A stretch of DNA of 64,000 bases from Siphonodentalium dalli (Eukaryota > Mollusca > Scaphopoda > Gadilida > Siphonodentaliidae). The stretch covers positions 55,921,028 through 55,985,027 of the forward strand of contig CP136068.1 in the NCBI GenBank assembly GCA_032622095.1, written 5' to 3'. Each line of letters starts with the position of its first letter. Position 1 is the stretch's first letter. Position numbers and translations under genes: made by a program. Of the stretch, positions 1 to 12,149 are shown one piece after another. The notes under the pieces are model-generated. The model was not told where the DNA came from. It searched no databases and saw only the letters and a list, made by a program, of their open reading frames with translations.

Positions 1-577
1 GTTTAATTTAACCATGATTCATATTCATGTCATATATGTAGCAAAAAGTCTTCATTCGAAGCATACTAAACAACAATATTCAATCTCTCTAAAACAAATT
101 CATTTTCATGTTATGTCAACTGTACATAATGCACATGGATTAAACACATACAACCAAAATAGTGCCAATTATACAACTTCCATAGAAAAGTACACTATCT
201 TCATTATTATATTCAAGTGCAGAGACAATCTTAAGTGGGTTAAGAGGATGTTGAAGCATCATACTGGGTGTATAAAAACAATGGCTAGAGTGTCTTGATG
301 GTATGTGCTTATCTCACCAATTTAAACCTTTTTGTGGCTCAACATGAGATATATTAAGATCATGTTCCAAGAAGTTTGGTCTGTTTGTGATTGTAACTAC
401 GGTTGGAGGAAACTATTGCTCTGAACTTGATATACAGCAACCAACGAGGGACTCCAGAAGATTGCACAGATAGTTTCCTGAGTGTGTGACTGAAACCACA
501 ATGCAGGCCTTCAATCTGAGGATGGTTAACCCTTCCATGACTGGAGCTTCCTGATTTTTTTTTTACGAAAACCCTGT
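1..577. other. Flanking DNA, no gene recognised
   Basis: AT-rich sequence with only short open frames on both strands. None carries a recognisable motif or clear splice context. Nothing else is supported here. Confidence 0.5.
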
Positions 578-644
578 GCCAATGCATTCTCTTCTATATA
601 TATGCGAGTGTCCCAGCCTCTCATATATAAGAGAATACATTGGC
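578..644. repeat. Palindromic hairpin repeat, copy 1
   Basis: Imperfect inverted repeat. The left arm starts CCAATGCATTCTCTT and the right arm ends AAGAGAATACATTGG, with ATATATGCGAG-type sequence between. Copies of the same hairpin lie at 680-736 and 53902-53962. A flanking block (cttaaca..., ccttgaccttgtaagccagt) is shared with the distant copy, so this is a dispersed family rather than a chance palindrome. Confidence 0.7.
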
Positions 645-679
645 CTAACAATAATTACCTTGACCTTGTAAGCCAGTTT

Positions 680-736
680 ATTCTCTTATATATATATACG
701 AGGCTATCTAAGGGAGGCTCGCATATATAAGAGAAT
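680..736. repeat. Palindromic hairpin repeat, copy 2
   Basis: Left arm ATTCTCTTATATATATA and right arm TATATAAGAGAAT enclose ACGAGG...GGCTCGC. It lies 36 bp after copy 1 and has the same arms, so two palindromes of one family stand side by side. Confidence 0.65.
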
Positions 737-744
737 TATAGTGA

Positions 745-2763
745 GTTTCGCAGTATAGCGAAAAACATTTGTCCTGTACAATATGAGTTAATAAATGGGT
801 GGGGCGAGTAATGTTGTTTACGGCATGAACTAGAGTTGTTTATCAAACACATGAGAGTGACGGCCAGAGACGAGTTTCTGATTAAGCGTGTCACAAGTTC
901 AGGGCGAGGTCCTCACTTTCTAGAGTACAGTGTTCGGCTCATCAAGTTTCTAGAGCCGGCTTGTGTGGATAGTATGCAAAAGGTGTTTTGTTGTAATTTA
1001 TTCAGTGGAGGGAAGACGGCACTGGGGCACATGATATTAATGCTGCAGGAGTGCAGCTCCCATCATGAAAGGGTTAAGGAATGTTTTCAGACTTTACAGT
1101 GGCCACTACAAATCGCACAAATAATTATACAAATGAACAGAAATGTCTTAGTCATATCATGCAAATTTTTTATTTTAGAATGTTACTATTCTAACACTCA
1201 ACTATTATCCCTGAAAATATATCGGATGTAACATATCAGAAAACAAGGCATCACAACAAGCTAAAAATGTAAATATTAAACCATTCATTCATCCTGAACT
1301 CATCCAAGTAAGCATGTGGAAATGATTCCATCTATGAGAGGCACTGCAATTAATATCCATCAAGAATAATGGGGTGTATTGCCCATCTGTAAACGCTGTT
1401 GGTGAAAACAGTTATGCTGAGCAAGAGTAATTGCTTAGTGAATCTGAAGATCCCAGGGAATTGTTTCACATGCTTTTAACAAATATATTTTCATGTGAGA
1501 AGTTCCACTTGCATGATTGGCGTATGTTGTTTAATATGGTTGGGATGATAAAATATTAATCTTACTAGCCAAAGTGCTGTGAATAAATCATTATGTGGTA
1601 TTCCTGATGTTTTTTATTATAGCCAGCTTCAGCCACAGGTAAGTCTAACTTGTAACGTGTGTTACTATTGGAAATGCAAGTGTCAGGAACAGTCACATAA
1701 TTTTACGGCACCAAATATATACATATCGGTCAACGTCTAGCAGAAGATGTAAATAACAGTTGGGTGATAAGGACAAGCTGTCACAATACAACCACCGATA
1801 CATTTAATTGGCAACAATCAAACTAAGATCTTAAAGTGTAGGCAAATCCCATTATCCCGCCACCTGGACAGTGTTGGTCGATCATTTGGTTAGGCCAAAA
1901 AAAACAAAACATTATTTGTTTCCTATTACGGTGCCAAAAAATTCCAGGTACGGTAGGTAGGTAGGTAGGGAATTTGTTTTTTTTGATAATATTTGTTTAT
2001 TTTTCCCCGAACAGTTAAGAAGTACATTAATGCTTATTCTTTATACTTGTGTTAAGGCTGTCCATGTATATTGCAAGTAAACAGTTATTATTATGATAAG
2101 TATTGTCAATGTGGACAAACAAATGCCTCCCAGGCACTCAACTGTGCGGCTCTCTTGTAATTATTTTCTCAGTTTAGATTGTGGTGGCACATCTTCCTCA
2201 GAGCACAATATGGACATATCAACAGGCCCAAGACGAACACCATAATACGGTTTTCTATGACTTTATAATAACATAACTTGTAAGATATTAACCCAAACCT
2301 CACTTAAATACACCTCAGGACCTAAGACACACCTCCACTGGCAGGATATCTCACATGCGCATCAGACACATTGCACAGGGTGTAAATGTTCCTCAGACAC
2401 ACCTCAATTGCATTGAGATATATAGTCCCACACCACACTGAAAATGGTACCACAGCCCACACATTGACTGAGGTACCACACCTCAGCATTCAAATTGCCC
2501 CCAACTTTGAAGTATCTTATACACACTGACATATGCATGCTTGTAAGTTTTATACACCCAAACAAACCAGTAGATAATTTCATGTGCTTTTTAGTGCCCA
2601 TCCAAGAAGGGTGTTTGATATGGTAGACATGCAGTCATCTTTATACTGTCTGTATACATACTAGTAACATTGCATGAACACTATGAATCCTTGATTGACT
2701 GGGGAGAGGAACTTTAAATTCTGATATAGAAAGTCTTCTACGTGTATATTGCTCTCTAACAGA
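745..2763. other. Flanking DNA, no gene recognised
   Basis: About 2 kb without a supported gene. An open frame of 131 codons at 836-1231 (+) has no family motif that I recognise. A short (GTAG)n simple repeat sits near 1950-1970. Confidence 0.45.
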
Positions 2764-3916
2764 TAAGGGTGCATTTACACTGATACAGAACTGTATACAG
2801 ATCTGTATGAAGTCACGTGTCGCGCATTGCTGTGATCACAATATGATTACTAATAGTGAACGTGAGCTTATCAGTACTCTGGTAATTGACAATTCACTAC
2901 GAGTCGTTTCAGTATAGGCCAGACATAAAAATGGATCTACCATCAGCAGACAACAGTGATATGGTATGTGCCGCATGTATTTAAAGTGTATCCTTATACC
3001 ACTTGATAATGGTTCGAAGAAAGAATGAAAATCGCATAGGAATACACAATAAACAACAGTATACACAAATAGAGGCTAGAGAGCACACATATAGCTTTAG
3101 ATGGAGATTCCACCAATATTTAGGATTTCAGGTGATCAACTATATAATTATATAGGTCTCCCGTTTGACACCATCTGGGCGGTGGCCATTTTGGATCTGT
3201 ATGGAATGGGTATCCACCCTACAACACCCTTTATTTGACCAAATGTAGTAAAATTTCCAACTGATGACAATTCCAATGACAATGTTGACCAAATGTAGGA
3301 CATTATTGTTTTATTAAATTAACTAGCAGTTTTTGACTGGCCACCGGGAGGGATCAGGACACAATCTTTCCAAGTGTCTGAAATTTCAAACCTGACACCC
3401 GCCCCCATGATAAGGTTGGAAAATTTCCAGCTGATGGCCATTCCAGCCCAAAATTTTGATAAATAGTAGGAGATTATGCAAATATTGGTCCGAAAACAAT
3501 AACTCCCCCCCCCCCCCCCCCCCCCCAATAAAATGTTTGAAAATCAAACTACAAGATCATTTTCAACCTATTGTTGGTTTGGAAATTACAGCTAATGTCG
3601 TGTCAGGTATGAAATTTCCAACTGTTGAAAATTTTGACCAAAGTTTCCACGTCCCTGTCCGTGTTCAATATTCGAAATACACGGGTTGAAATGACAACGA
3701 AAACTAAAACACATTCGCCAAGCCCGAGTAACAAATAATCAAAACAGATTTGCCTGTCGCAGTGCTTCGGCGTTGACCGTGACGTATAGCGGACACGATT
3801 TTTGCTCACACGAACTATTACCGTTTTCTTTCTGTGTGCATTTCTATATCAACCCGTTTACACTAGTCTGCGTGTAGATCTATGTGCAGTTCTATAGCAA
3901 TGTAAATGCACCCTAA
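2764..3916. mobile_element. Non-autonomous PIF/Harbinger-like element
   Basis: The 1147-bp element 2767-3913 starts GGGTGCATTTACACTG and ends CAATGTAAATGCACCC. It is flanked by TAA on both sides (2764-2766 and 3914-3916). A 3-bp TWA target duplication with GG...CC termini is typical of PIF/Harbinger elements. No transposase or Myb-like frame is present, so it is non-autonomous. The interior holds repeats of a block starting gaaatttccaactgatg and a run of 22 C at 3505-3526. The superfamily is an inference from the ends and TSD. Confidence 0.75.
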
Positions 3917-4557
3917 GACTTCTTCCCACAAGACATGGGAGTTGAACAAACAAGATTACCACAGGCAGGTTTTAAAGACTGCAGATTTATTGGTGATATT
4001 GGGATTCATCTGCAACCAGAAATGGACATGTATTTTAATAGAAGTAAATTGTTTTTGAAAATTCCATCTAAAATTATTGCTGCTAATGTAAACGTAGTAT
4101 ATACTTTATATTTAGCGATATAGATGTGTTTACATGCCAATTACATGCATTAAAATATTATTTTATTTTTTTTTTTGGGGTTGAAATTTGAAAGAAAAAA
4201 AAAAGAGTCCAGGTCGGCCCAATTTCGGCAGGTCGGTCGGGTAACTGGAAACACAGATGTTTTTTTTTTTGGCCTTATCAGAAGATTGGATTATTCCTCT
4301 TTGCTAAATGTTTTGTATGCTACACATTTGACACAAAAACTTCTAAATGGTTTGACTATGTACATGTAGACAAAGGGTCATGTGACTACCGGGTACAATT
4401 GAAATTGGCCACACATGTTACAAGTATGTGTGGCTGAACCTGTCTATTGTTTCTCATGATGTGAATGAAGAGTACACTTAGCCTATTGGCAGTCATATAA
4501 GAATAAGACATTTGGTGATCAGCTGTAATTTTGATAATAATAATAATATGATGAATA
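3917..4557. other. Spacer, no gene recognised
   Basis: AT-rich DNA with poly-T and poly-A tracts near 4155-4270. Two short open frames on the plus strand (3935-4123, 4175-4369) have no recognisable motif. Confidence 0.4.
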
Positions 4558-5703
4558 ACAATCTATACCAACATCAAGTAGCCCCAAGGTGTCTCAAACA
4601 AAAATGACTGAACTCATTTGATGAAAAGTTACCAGTTTCCACAAAGAAAACATAATATTCTTCACAGTAGTTTACAAAGAAGGTAATATCTTGGCTTTCA
4701 ATCAACAGATAAGAGACAATTACACTTCTTATATCATGCAGATTTTTTGTTGTTGTACCAGGGGATGGAGGGGGGGGGGGGGGGGGGGGGGGGTAGTAAA
4801 AAAATTGCAGGAAGGTATGCCATTTTTTTGCATCTGGCATTTTCGGGGACCCACCACCCCCAAACCTGCAATTTTTTTTTTTTTTTAGTCCCAATGTTTT
4901 GACACCCCCACCCCCCCAAATTTCAGTAAAATTCATCTAAAATCGCATAAAACTCTACTGATATCACTCATATGACTGGGAATTATCTCAATTAGTTCAA
5001 ATAACAGTTTAACATGTTACAGAAGCTGTTTTAATTGAAAAAAAAATGTTTTATAAATTGCTGATCATCTGTAAACCTAGGTTATTGTGCAGAATACACA
5101 CAATTTCTAACTATTTCCTGATTAGTCTGTCAACCAGCCCATTATCTAACATTTTCCATACCACTTATGTTAGTCTACTGGAGCAACTTACTTCTATTAT
5201 ACTAAACTATATAGCTGAAACAGCCTCCCTTTGGGAGCCTATATTCAGCACCGGGGACTTGTGGCCCCCTTAGTGGGACTTGGCAAACATTTTGATCTTA
5301 GACAGAGCCTCATTTAGCAGCGGCCCCTTTGTGCGCTTCAAGCACATTTGGTCATTGAAACATTTTGATATATATATATTGTTTTAATATTTTTAAGAAT
5401 GAATTCATTGCTCAATTTAACAAAACCAATTTTATTTTATTTTTTTTAATTAAAATTTTGAAAAACTAACACCATTAGAACATCCGCCAGGGTATCCCGT
5501 GTCACCACACCAAATTTGGTTGAACTCAGTCCAGGGGTCTGAGAGAAAAATCCGGACAGATCCTACTCATTTATTTTTATATAGATGACAAGCAGTCACA
5601 GCACAAAACCAGACTTGGATATGTTCGGTCTTTTGAGAGATCATTTGAGTTGAAAGACATGCAAATAATTCACTGATTGGCTTGATGCACTGATGAGATA
5701 TTT
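4558..5703 (+). repeat. 1.14-kb dispersed duplication, copy 1
   Basis: Nearly identical, in the same orientation, to 12150-13293. The copies differ at only a few scattered bases, in the G-run length, and at one homopolymer (a T-run here, an A-run in the other copy). A run of 24 G lies at 4770-4793. No terminal inverted repeats or target duplication are visible. Short open frames across it come from homopolymers, not genes. Confidence 0.9.
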
Positions 5704-6180
5704 TCTACCCATTGATAGTCACATTAATGTTTGAGACAGTTGCTCGCTCTTTTTACATGCACACAATGATCTTGGCATTAGTTACATCAGGACAAGTTTA
5801 CTTATATATGCAAAGTTAGGTCATTGTACAGGATACACACAATGCTATAATTTCTAACCATTTCCCAATTAGTCTGTCAACCAGCCCATTATCTAGCATT
5901 ATGCTTTAACACTTTTGTTAGTCTACTGGAGCAACCTCTGTTATAATAAATGACAAACAGTCACTATGCCAGACTTGGATATTTTAGATGTTGTGAGAGT
6001 AGCAGATCATATGAGTTGATAGATATGCAAATATTTCACTGATTGGCTTGATGCACTGATGAACAATGTGATGACAGTTATATTCTAGCCATTGATAGTC
6101 ACATTAATGTTTGAGACAGTTGCTCGCTCTTTTTCCATGCACACAATGATCTTGGCTTTAGTTACATCAAGACAAGTTTA
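5584..6180 (+). repeat. Diverged local duplication
   Basis: A block at about 5584-5800 (gatgacaagcagtcac ... ggacaagttta) recurs, diverged, at about 5950-6180. The segment between (5819-5910, gtctgtcaaccagcccattatct) matches 5090-5145. An older tandem duplication therefore underlies this region and overlaps the end of the 1.14-kb repeat. Confidence 0.7.
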
Positions 6181-7709
6181 TTTATTTCAGTTTTCATTTC
6201 TTGAATCTACTTTCCGAAGGGTGTCGGGAAGGAATTTTTTCACCCCACCGCCCCATATGCAACATGCCATATAGCTCAATGTCATCTCTACTAAGGCCCA
6301 TATGAGGTCCCAGTAACATAAATATGGTGTTTTTGAAGTTATAAATTCTTGTAATATGTTTCAAACTGTTACAAATGTAATATAAGGGCACAAAAAGTCT
6401 TTAGTAAAAAAATTTGCATGAGGGTGTAAAAACGCGTTCCTTCCAGCAAATTTTTTACTACCCCCCCCCCCTGGATGTACTACATATAACACATAAAGTG
6501 ATTGGGTATACAACTAGACAATTAATACGGTTATAATAAAAATAACCTTGGTTTCCATAAACCTGGTATCATGGGAAAGATTAAATCTTGTTTAAAATTA
6601 AAATTGATTAAATAGATGATGTAAATTGAGCACTATTCCAGTCAGTGAAGAATGTTATGACTTCTGATAAAAGCGACAACTGTCTGTCATGAATAGCTAA
6701 GTCAATTTCGTAAAAGAAGTCTTGAGATAACAGCAAATAATATAATCACAGTAATAAGTAAACATTAAAATCGGTCACCGACCAATGATCATTGCGTCAT
6801 GAGATTGTAATTACTATTCTGCAGTTTATGAATGTATTCATGGTTCCAGGCCAATTTTTAAGAAGCTTATTTGACTTCTTAATAAGATTATAGTGTATAT
6901 ATAACACATTAATAAGATTATAGTGTATAATATAACACATTTTGAACAAGAAAGTGCCACCTGAAAGACAATATCTATCATTTATTTTACGTAAAATATA
7001 GTTTCATTGTTTTAGAGGGACAGCCATAATTCCTTTGTTTAACAAAATGATATTCTTTAGTATATATATCTGTCTAACCAGTATATATGTTACATTTGGT
7101 TTGGACTATTTTTCAGTGGAATCAAGCAAAAATATGTCTTAAATTAGATTTTGTTGTAACTGGAGGCCTGGCATCCTGAATACATATTTAATACAATAAT
7201 CACACAAAGTGGTATAAAGTTGATAAATTCAGTGAAATACATTGATTGATTTGAGTGGAGTAGTGGATAAATGATAGGGACTGTATGGCAAGTTATGAGA
7301 AGTAGAGAAGAAAAGGCTAAATAAATAAGAATACTGTGTTTTCAGGCACCTCCCTCATCACCCCAAGAGTGCCTGGTCAAATATTCAAATCTCCAATATA
7401 TCCAAATTTGATAATTTGGATAAGTTTCTTTTGTAGATGTAATGGCAATAAGGCATTACTGGATACATAGAAAATTCAGTTGAAAATTTTTGATTTCATT
7501 CCCAAAAAATTGTCAATACATCCATTACTTTGTAGAATGGGAAAAAATTAAAGGCCTCCTCCCTCATCCAATTTTCCAAATATATGTATAATTGCCTCAG
7601 AACACAGGTATTTATTATTAATGGCCTAACTATCAGTGGTGTGTTAATTATGTTTCTCAGCAAGAGTTTTATTAATCACTGTGCATGGATAACTGTTAGC
7701 GGCATTCAA
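6181..7709. other. Flanking DNA, no gene recognised
   Basis: AT-rich sequence with a short C-run near 6462. A 30-bp local duplication (taataagattatagtgtat) lies near 6881-6940. No coding or mobile-element signature is seen. Confidence 0.45.
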
Positions 7710-8870
7710 TGTGAGCAATCTCGAGAATCCCATAACATATGAGCAATCACGAGAATCCCATACCATATGAGCGATCGCGATAATCCGATACCATATGAGC
7801 GATCTCGAGAATCCCATACCATATGAGCAATCACGAGAACCCATACCATTTGAGCGATCGCGAGAATCCCATACCATATGAGCGATCACAAGAACCCATA
7901 CCATATGAGCGATCGCGATAATCCCATACCATATGATACCATATGAGCTATCACGAGAACACATACCATATGAGAGATCACGAGAACTCATACCATATGA
8001 GCAATCACGAGAACCCATAACATATGAGCGATCGCGAGAATCCCATACCATATGAGCAATCACGAGATCCCATACCATATGAGCAATTGCGAGAACTCAT
8101 ACCATATGAGCGATCACGAGAAGTCATAACATATGAGTGATCGCGAGAATCCCATACCATATGAGCGATCACGAGAACCCATACCATATGAGCATATCAC
8201 GAGATCTCATACCATATGAGCGATCACGAGAACCCATACCATATGAGCGATCACGAGAAAACATACCATATGAGTGATCACGAGAACCCATACCATATGA
8301 GCGATCACGAGAACACATACCATATGAGCGATCACGAGAACCCATACCGTATGAGCGATCACGAGAACACATACCGTATGAGCGATCACGAGAACTCATA
8401 CCATATGAGCTATCACGAGAACCCATACCATATGAGCAATCACGAGAACCCATACCATATGAGCGATCACGAGAACCCATACCATATGAGCGATCACGAG
8501 AACCCATACCATATGAGCGATCACGAGAACTCATACCATATGAGCAATCACGAGAAACCCATACCATATGAGCGATCACGAGAACCCATACCATATGAGC
8601 AATCGCGAGAACACATACCATATGAGCGATCACGAGAACACATACAATATGAGCGATCACGAGAACACATACAATATGAGCGATCACGAGAACCCATACC
8701 ATATGCGCGATCACAAGAACACATACCACATGAGGGATCGCGAGAATCCGTACCATATGAACTATCACGAGAACCCATAGCATATGAGCTATCACAAGAA
8801 CCCATACCATATGAGCTATCACGAGAACCCATACCATATGAGCGATCACGAGAATCACATTGATATTGTG
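7710..8870. repeat. 27-bp minisatellite, about 43 units
   Basis: Tandem array whose unit contains CATATGAGCGATCACGAG followed by AACCCATAC. Because the period is a multiple of three and the unit lacks stops in four of six frames, it produces long open frames on both strands. The plus frame reads MSDHENPYH repeated; the minus frames read MGSRDRSYG-like and VLVIAHMVW-like units. Variation is mostly single bases (gcgatca, gcaatca, gctatca). Equal openness on both strands and the lack of any flanking gene structure argue for non-coding satellite. Confidence 0.95.
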
Positions 8871-9026
8871 AGACATCTCGAGTGTCCCATTGACAAAGCA
8901 GCAATCTCTTACATAAGTCGATTAAAGGAAACAGATGTGGAATTCCTCAGTTTCAAAACACATCTTAAAAATTAGGGTGTGTAGAAAATTTGCACAATGG
9001 CTAGCTTGGGTAACCAGCTTCAAGAA
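8871..9026 (+). other. Possible short exon(s), plus strand, unidentified
   Basis: Directly after the minisatellite an open stretch (HLECPIDKAAISYISRL..., ending in a stop at 8973-8975) has a protein-like composition unlike the array. At 8997 an ATG opens MASLGNQLQE, followed at 9027 by GTAAGT, a strong donor consensus, which would make a ten-codon first exon. I cannot assign either piece to a family and see no matching downstream exon. It could be the start of a neighbouring plus-strand gene, converging on NMT, or chance. Confidence 0.2.
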
Positions 9027-9028
9027 GT

Positions 9029-9945
9029 AAGTTTAGCATGGGAAGTTGAATTGTATAGTTAGTCAGAATTATGTTGGTTCCGTGTTAGAGTACAGGTCAC
9101 CAGAATAAAAGTACACAGCATCATTTGTATTACCCTTCAGTAAGGTGCAATAAACCTTACATTTTATCAATAACAATTCACGTTCAACAAGTGGCGCAGG
9201 AATAACTGCCAAGGTTGTTGTAGAACATATTGCTTCCGTTTTGATGTATTGGTATGCTACATTTCATTTGATCAATATGAAGTGGATATAATATGAAAGC
9301 GATTTGGTAACAAACCATGATTTCTTTTACATGGACAAAGAAAAATCAAATATATCCTGAAATATATTATTTTAAGGATTGAGACTTTCAAAATGCTGCC
9401 CATGTGACTTCAATTCTCACTAAATTGCTAAATGCTTTTAGTCAAATTTGAGCATTGATAATGTGGCTATTGATATACTCTTGAGAGAATGCTTGCCCCC
9501 AACACATTAATCTTGATAGTATACAACACAAGACTTACTTAAATGTGCACAGAAATTGAAATTATTATTTTTAAATCTTTCCGAAATGAAATAATTTTTT
9601 TTCAAATGGATTTATATTATTTTTGCATTTGACACATCTGTCAACAGAAGAGCAAATCTGTACATCTGGCCAACTTGATCTTGATCTTGTGAAAACTTAA
9701 CAGTAGTTTAATATTCCCCCTCCTATATCAACAACCAGCTTGGTTCTAATTTGCCTGGATTAAAATATTTGTCAGAAGATTATTTTTTGGATTAAGATGT
9801 CAAGGGATGTGCCCAAGGTCAGCCCTTGAAATTATAAAAAATGTCCCACGGCAAATTTAATGCTGTGGCATGTTAGAATCCACACGTTGCCACGGCATTT
9901 CCCATGACATTGCTTATTGCCGTGGCCAATTTCGAGGACTGCGAG
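9029..9945. other. Spacer downstream of NMT, no gene recognised
   Basis: AT-rich, unique-looking sequence between the 27-bp and 47-bp arrays. The NMT 3' UTR may extend into it on the minus strand, but no polyadenylation site can be chosen with confidence. Confidence 0.4.
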
Positions 9946-11310
9946 GATGCAGATTATTTGTTTGGTAAACCGGTAATATGACGACGGATGTGCCGGGCAA
10001 CACAGATTGTTTGTTTGGTTTAAGATAACGAGGGATGTTCCAGGGGACACAGATTATTTGTTTGGTTTAAGATGACGAGGGATGTTCCAGGGGACACAGA
10101 TTATTTGTTTGTTTTAAGATAACGAGGGATTTGCCGGGGGACACAGATTATTTGTTTGGTTTAAGATAACGAGGGATTTGCCGGGGGACATAGATTATTT
10201 GTTTGGTTTAAGATGACGAGGGATGTGCCGGAGGACGTAGTTTATTTGTTTGTTTTACGAGGGACACATTTTATTTGTTTGGTTTAAGATGACGAGGGAC
10301 GTGCCTGAGGATGCAGAATTTTTGTTTGGTTTAAGATAACGAGGGACGTGCCGGGGGACACAGATTATTGGTTTGTTTTAAGATGACGAGGGATGTGCCG
10401 GGGATACAGATTATTGGTTTGTTTTAAGATGACGAGGGATATGCCTGTGGATGCACATTATTTTGGTTTATGATGACAAGGGACATGCCGGGGGACATAG
10501 ATTATTTGTTTGTTTTACAAGGGATGTGCTGAGGATGCAGATTATTTGTTCGTTTTAAGATGACAAGGGACGTGCCAGGGACACAGATTACCGGTATTGG
10601 TTTGTTTTAAGATGACGAGGGACATGCCGGGGGACACATATTTTTTGTTTGGTTCAAGATGATGAGGGATGTGCCGGGGTGACAGATTATTTGTTCGTTT
10701 TAAGATGACGAGGGACATGCCGGGGGAGACAGATTATTGGTTTGGTTTAAGATGACAAGGGACATGCCGGGAGACACAGAATTTTTGTTTGGTTCAAGAT
10801 GACGAGGTATGTGCCGGGGGACATAGATTATTTGTTTGTTTTACGAGGGATATGCCTGAGGATGCAGATTATTTGTTCGTTTTAAGATGACGAGGGATGT
10901 GCCGGGGGACACAGATTACTGGTATGGTTTGTTTTAAGATGACGAGGGATGTGCCGGGGGACACAAATTATTGGTTTGTTTTAAGATGACGAGGAATGTG
11001 CTGGGGGATGCAGATTATTGGTTTGTTTTAAGATGACGAGGGATGTGCCTGGGGACACAGATTACTGGTATGGTTTGTTTTAAGATGACGAGGGATGTGC
11101 CTGGGGACACAGATTATTGGTTTGTTTTAAGATGACGAGGAATGTGCCTGGGGATGCAGATTATTGGTTTGTTTTAAGATGACGAGGGATGTGCCGGGGG
11201 ACACAGATTATTGGTTTGTTTTATGATGAGGGATTTGCCTGGGGATGCAGATTATTGGTTTGGTTTAAGAAGACGAGGGATGTGCCCGAGGACGCAGATT
11301 ATTGGTTTGG
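9946..11310. repeat. 47-bp minisatellite, about 29 units
   Basis: Tandem array with units reading agattatttgtttggttt + aagatgacgagggatgtgcc + gggggacac. The spacing of the agattatttg motif is 47 bp (for example 10051 to 10098). Some units lack part of the sequence or carry an extra CGGTA. The array ends about 58 bp past the NMT stop codon, so it probably lies in, or immediately next to, the NMT 3' UTR. Confidence 0.95.
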
Positions 11311-11367
11311 TTGAATTTACAATGAGCATGAATGAATCACAGGAGTCTGTTATGATGATCCAGATGT

Positions 11368-11388
11368 TCACTGCAAAACAAGGCCAAC
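11368..11388 (-). CDS. NMT: Glycylpeptide N-tetradecanoyltransferase, terminal coding exon
   Basis: The last 21 coding bases of NMT read on the minus strand as VGLVLQ and TGA. They follow a clear acceptor (tctctctttcag). The exon starts in phase 0 and continues exon 17026-17163, which ends ...MEAQN before a GTGAGT donor. VGLVLQ is the conserved C-terminus of animal NMTs. In this family the C-terminal carboxylate itself acts as the catalytic base in transferring myristate from myristoyl-CoA to the N-terminal glycine of target proteins, so this tiny exon supplies a catalytic group. The 3' UTR continues leftward toward the 47-bp minisatellite. The intron before it (11389-17025, 5.6 kb) holds the 35-bp array and two insertions. 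I found this exon by motif and splice logic; it is too short for ORF detection. Confidence 0.93.
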   Translation of the reverse strand, partial: VGLVLQ

Positions 11389-11867
11389 CTGAAAGAGAGA
11401 TATTTACTGTTAGTGAAACATAGCAAGGCCTGATTAATACACTATGCTTACCCTCTTTAGTGCTTAGTTTTAAAAGGATTTACATTATTCAACTGATACA
11501 TGAGAAACATGCACAAAGATGGATGGATTGTGCTATTTAGAAAAGAAATTCAAGTTCTGAAGAATGTCCAAGAGAGAACGATACATGAGGGTTGCCATTC
11601 TTACTTGGATATGGAATTCTAAAAGATGGAGTATCTACACAGATATAACTTTTTTTTTAAAGTCTGTACATCTGAATTTGGGCCTCCAAGATAAGTGCGC
11701 CTGTAATGGGTACAGCAGATTCAAAATATCCTTACATCAAATCTTTATTATGGTGTTAATTGCTAAGATCTTATTTGTCATCGGTGACTTCCAAATAACT
11801 AATATTATGTTTTCTCCAACTTTGCTATTTCTTAAGATATCATTTTAAACATTGGCATCTGGAAAGT
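11389..11867 (-). other. NMT terminal intron, left part
   Basis: Intron sequence with no repeat or gene recognised. The whole intron is 11389-17025; the rest consists of the 35-bp array and its insertions, plus a short unique stretch before exon 17026-17163. Confidence 0.6.
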
Positions 11868-12149
11868 ATTTGTATGAGTTAGTTGAGAAGGAATTAGTTT
11901 ACGTTTGTATGAGTTAGTTCCGAAGGAATTAGTTTACATTTGTATGAGTTAGTTCAGAAGGAATTAGTTTACGTTTGTATGAGTTAGTTCAGAAGGAATT
12001 AGTTTACGTTTGTATGAGTTAGTTGAGAAGGAATTAGTTTACATTTGTATGAGTTAGTTCAGAAGGAATTAGTTTACGTTTGTATGAGTTAGTTGAGAAG
12101 GAATTAGTTTACGTTTGTATGAGTTAGTTCAGAAGGAATTAGTTTACAT
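11868..12149. repeat. 35-bp minisatellite, left block
   Basis: About eight tandem units of tttgtatgagttagttgag + aaggaattagtttacg, with c/g variation in ttcagaag and ttgagaag. The array is interrupted after ttagtttacat by the 1.14-kb duplicated segment and resumes at 13294. Confidence 0.95.

Noticed and set aside
836-1231. 131-codon plus-strand frame as a gene
   Set aside because: No recognised motif, no splice or promoter context; kept only as unassigned sequence.
4574-4936. Frames with poly-Pro/poly-Gly (also at 12166-12510)
   Set aside because: Produced by G homopolymers in the duplicated 1.14-kb segment; both strands are equally open.
8169-8876. Open frame of 235 codons on the minus strand and 215 codons on the plus strand
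   Set aside because: Both are readings of one 27-bp minisatellite lacking stops in four frames; there is no independent evidence of coding.
7710-11310. CRISPR-like arrays
   Set aside because: The 27-bp and 47-bp arrays are head-to-tail tandem repeats without spacers, in a eukaryotic intron and UTR context.
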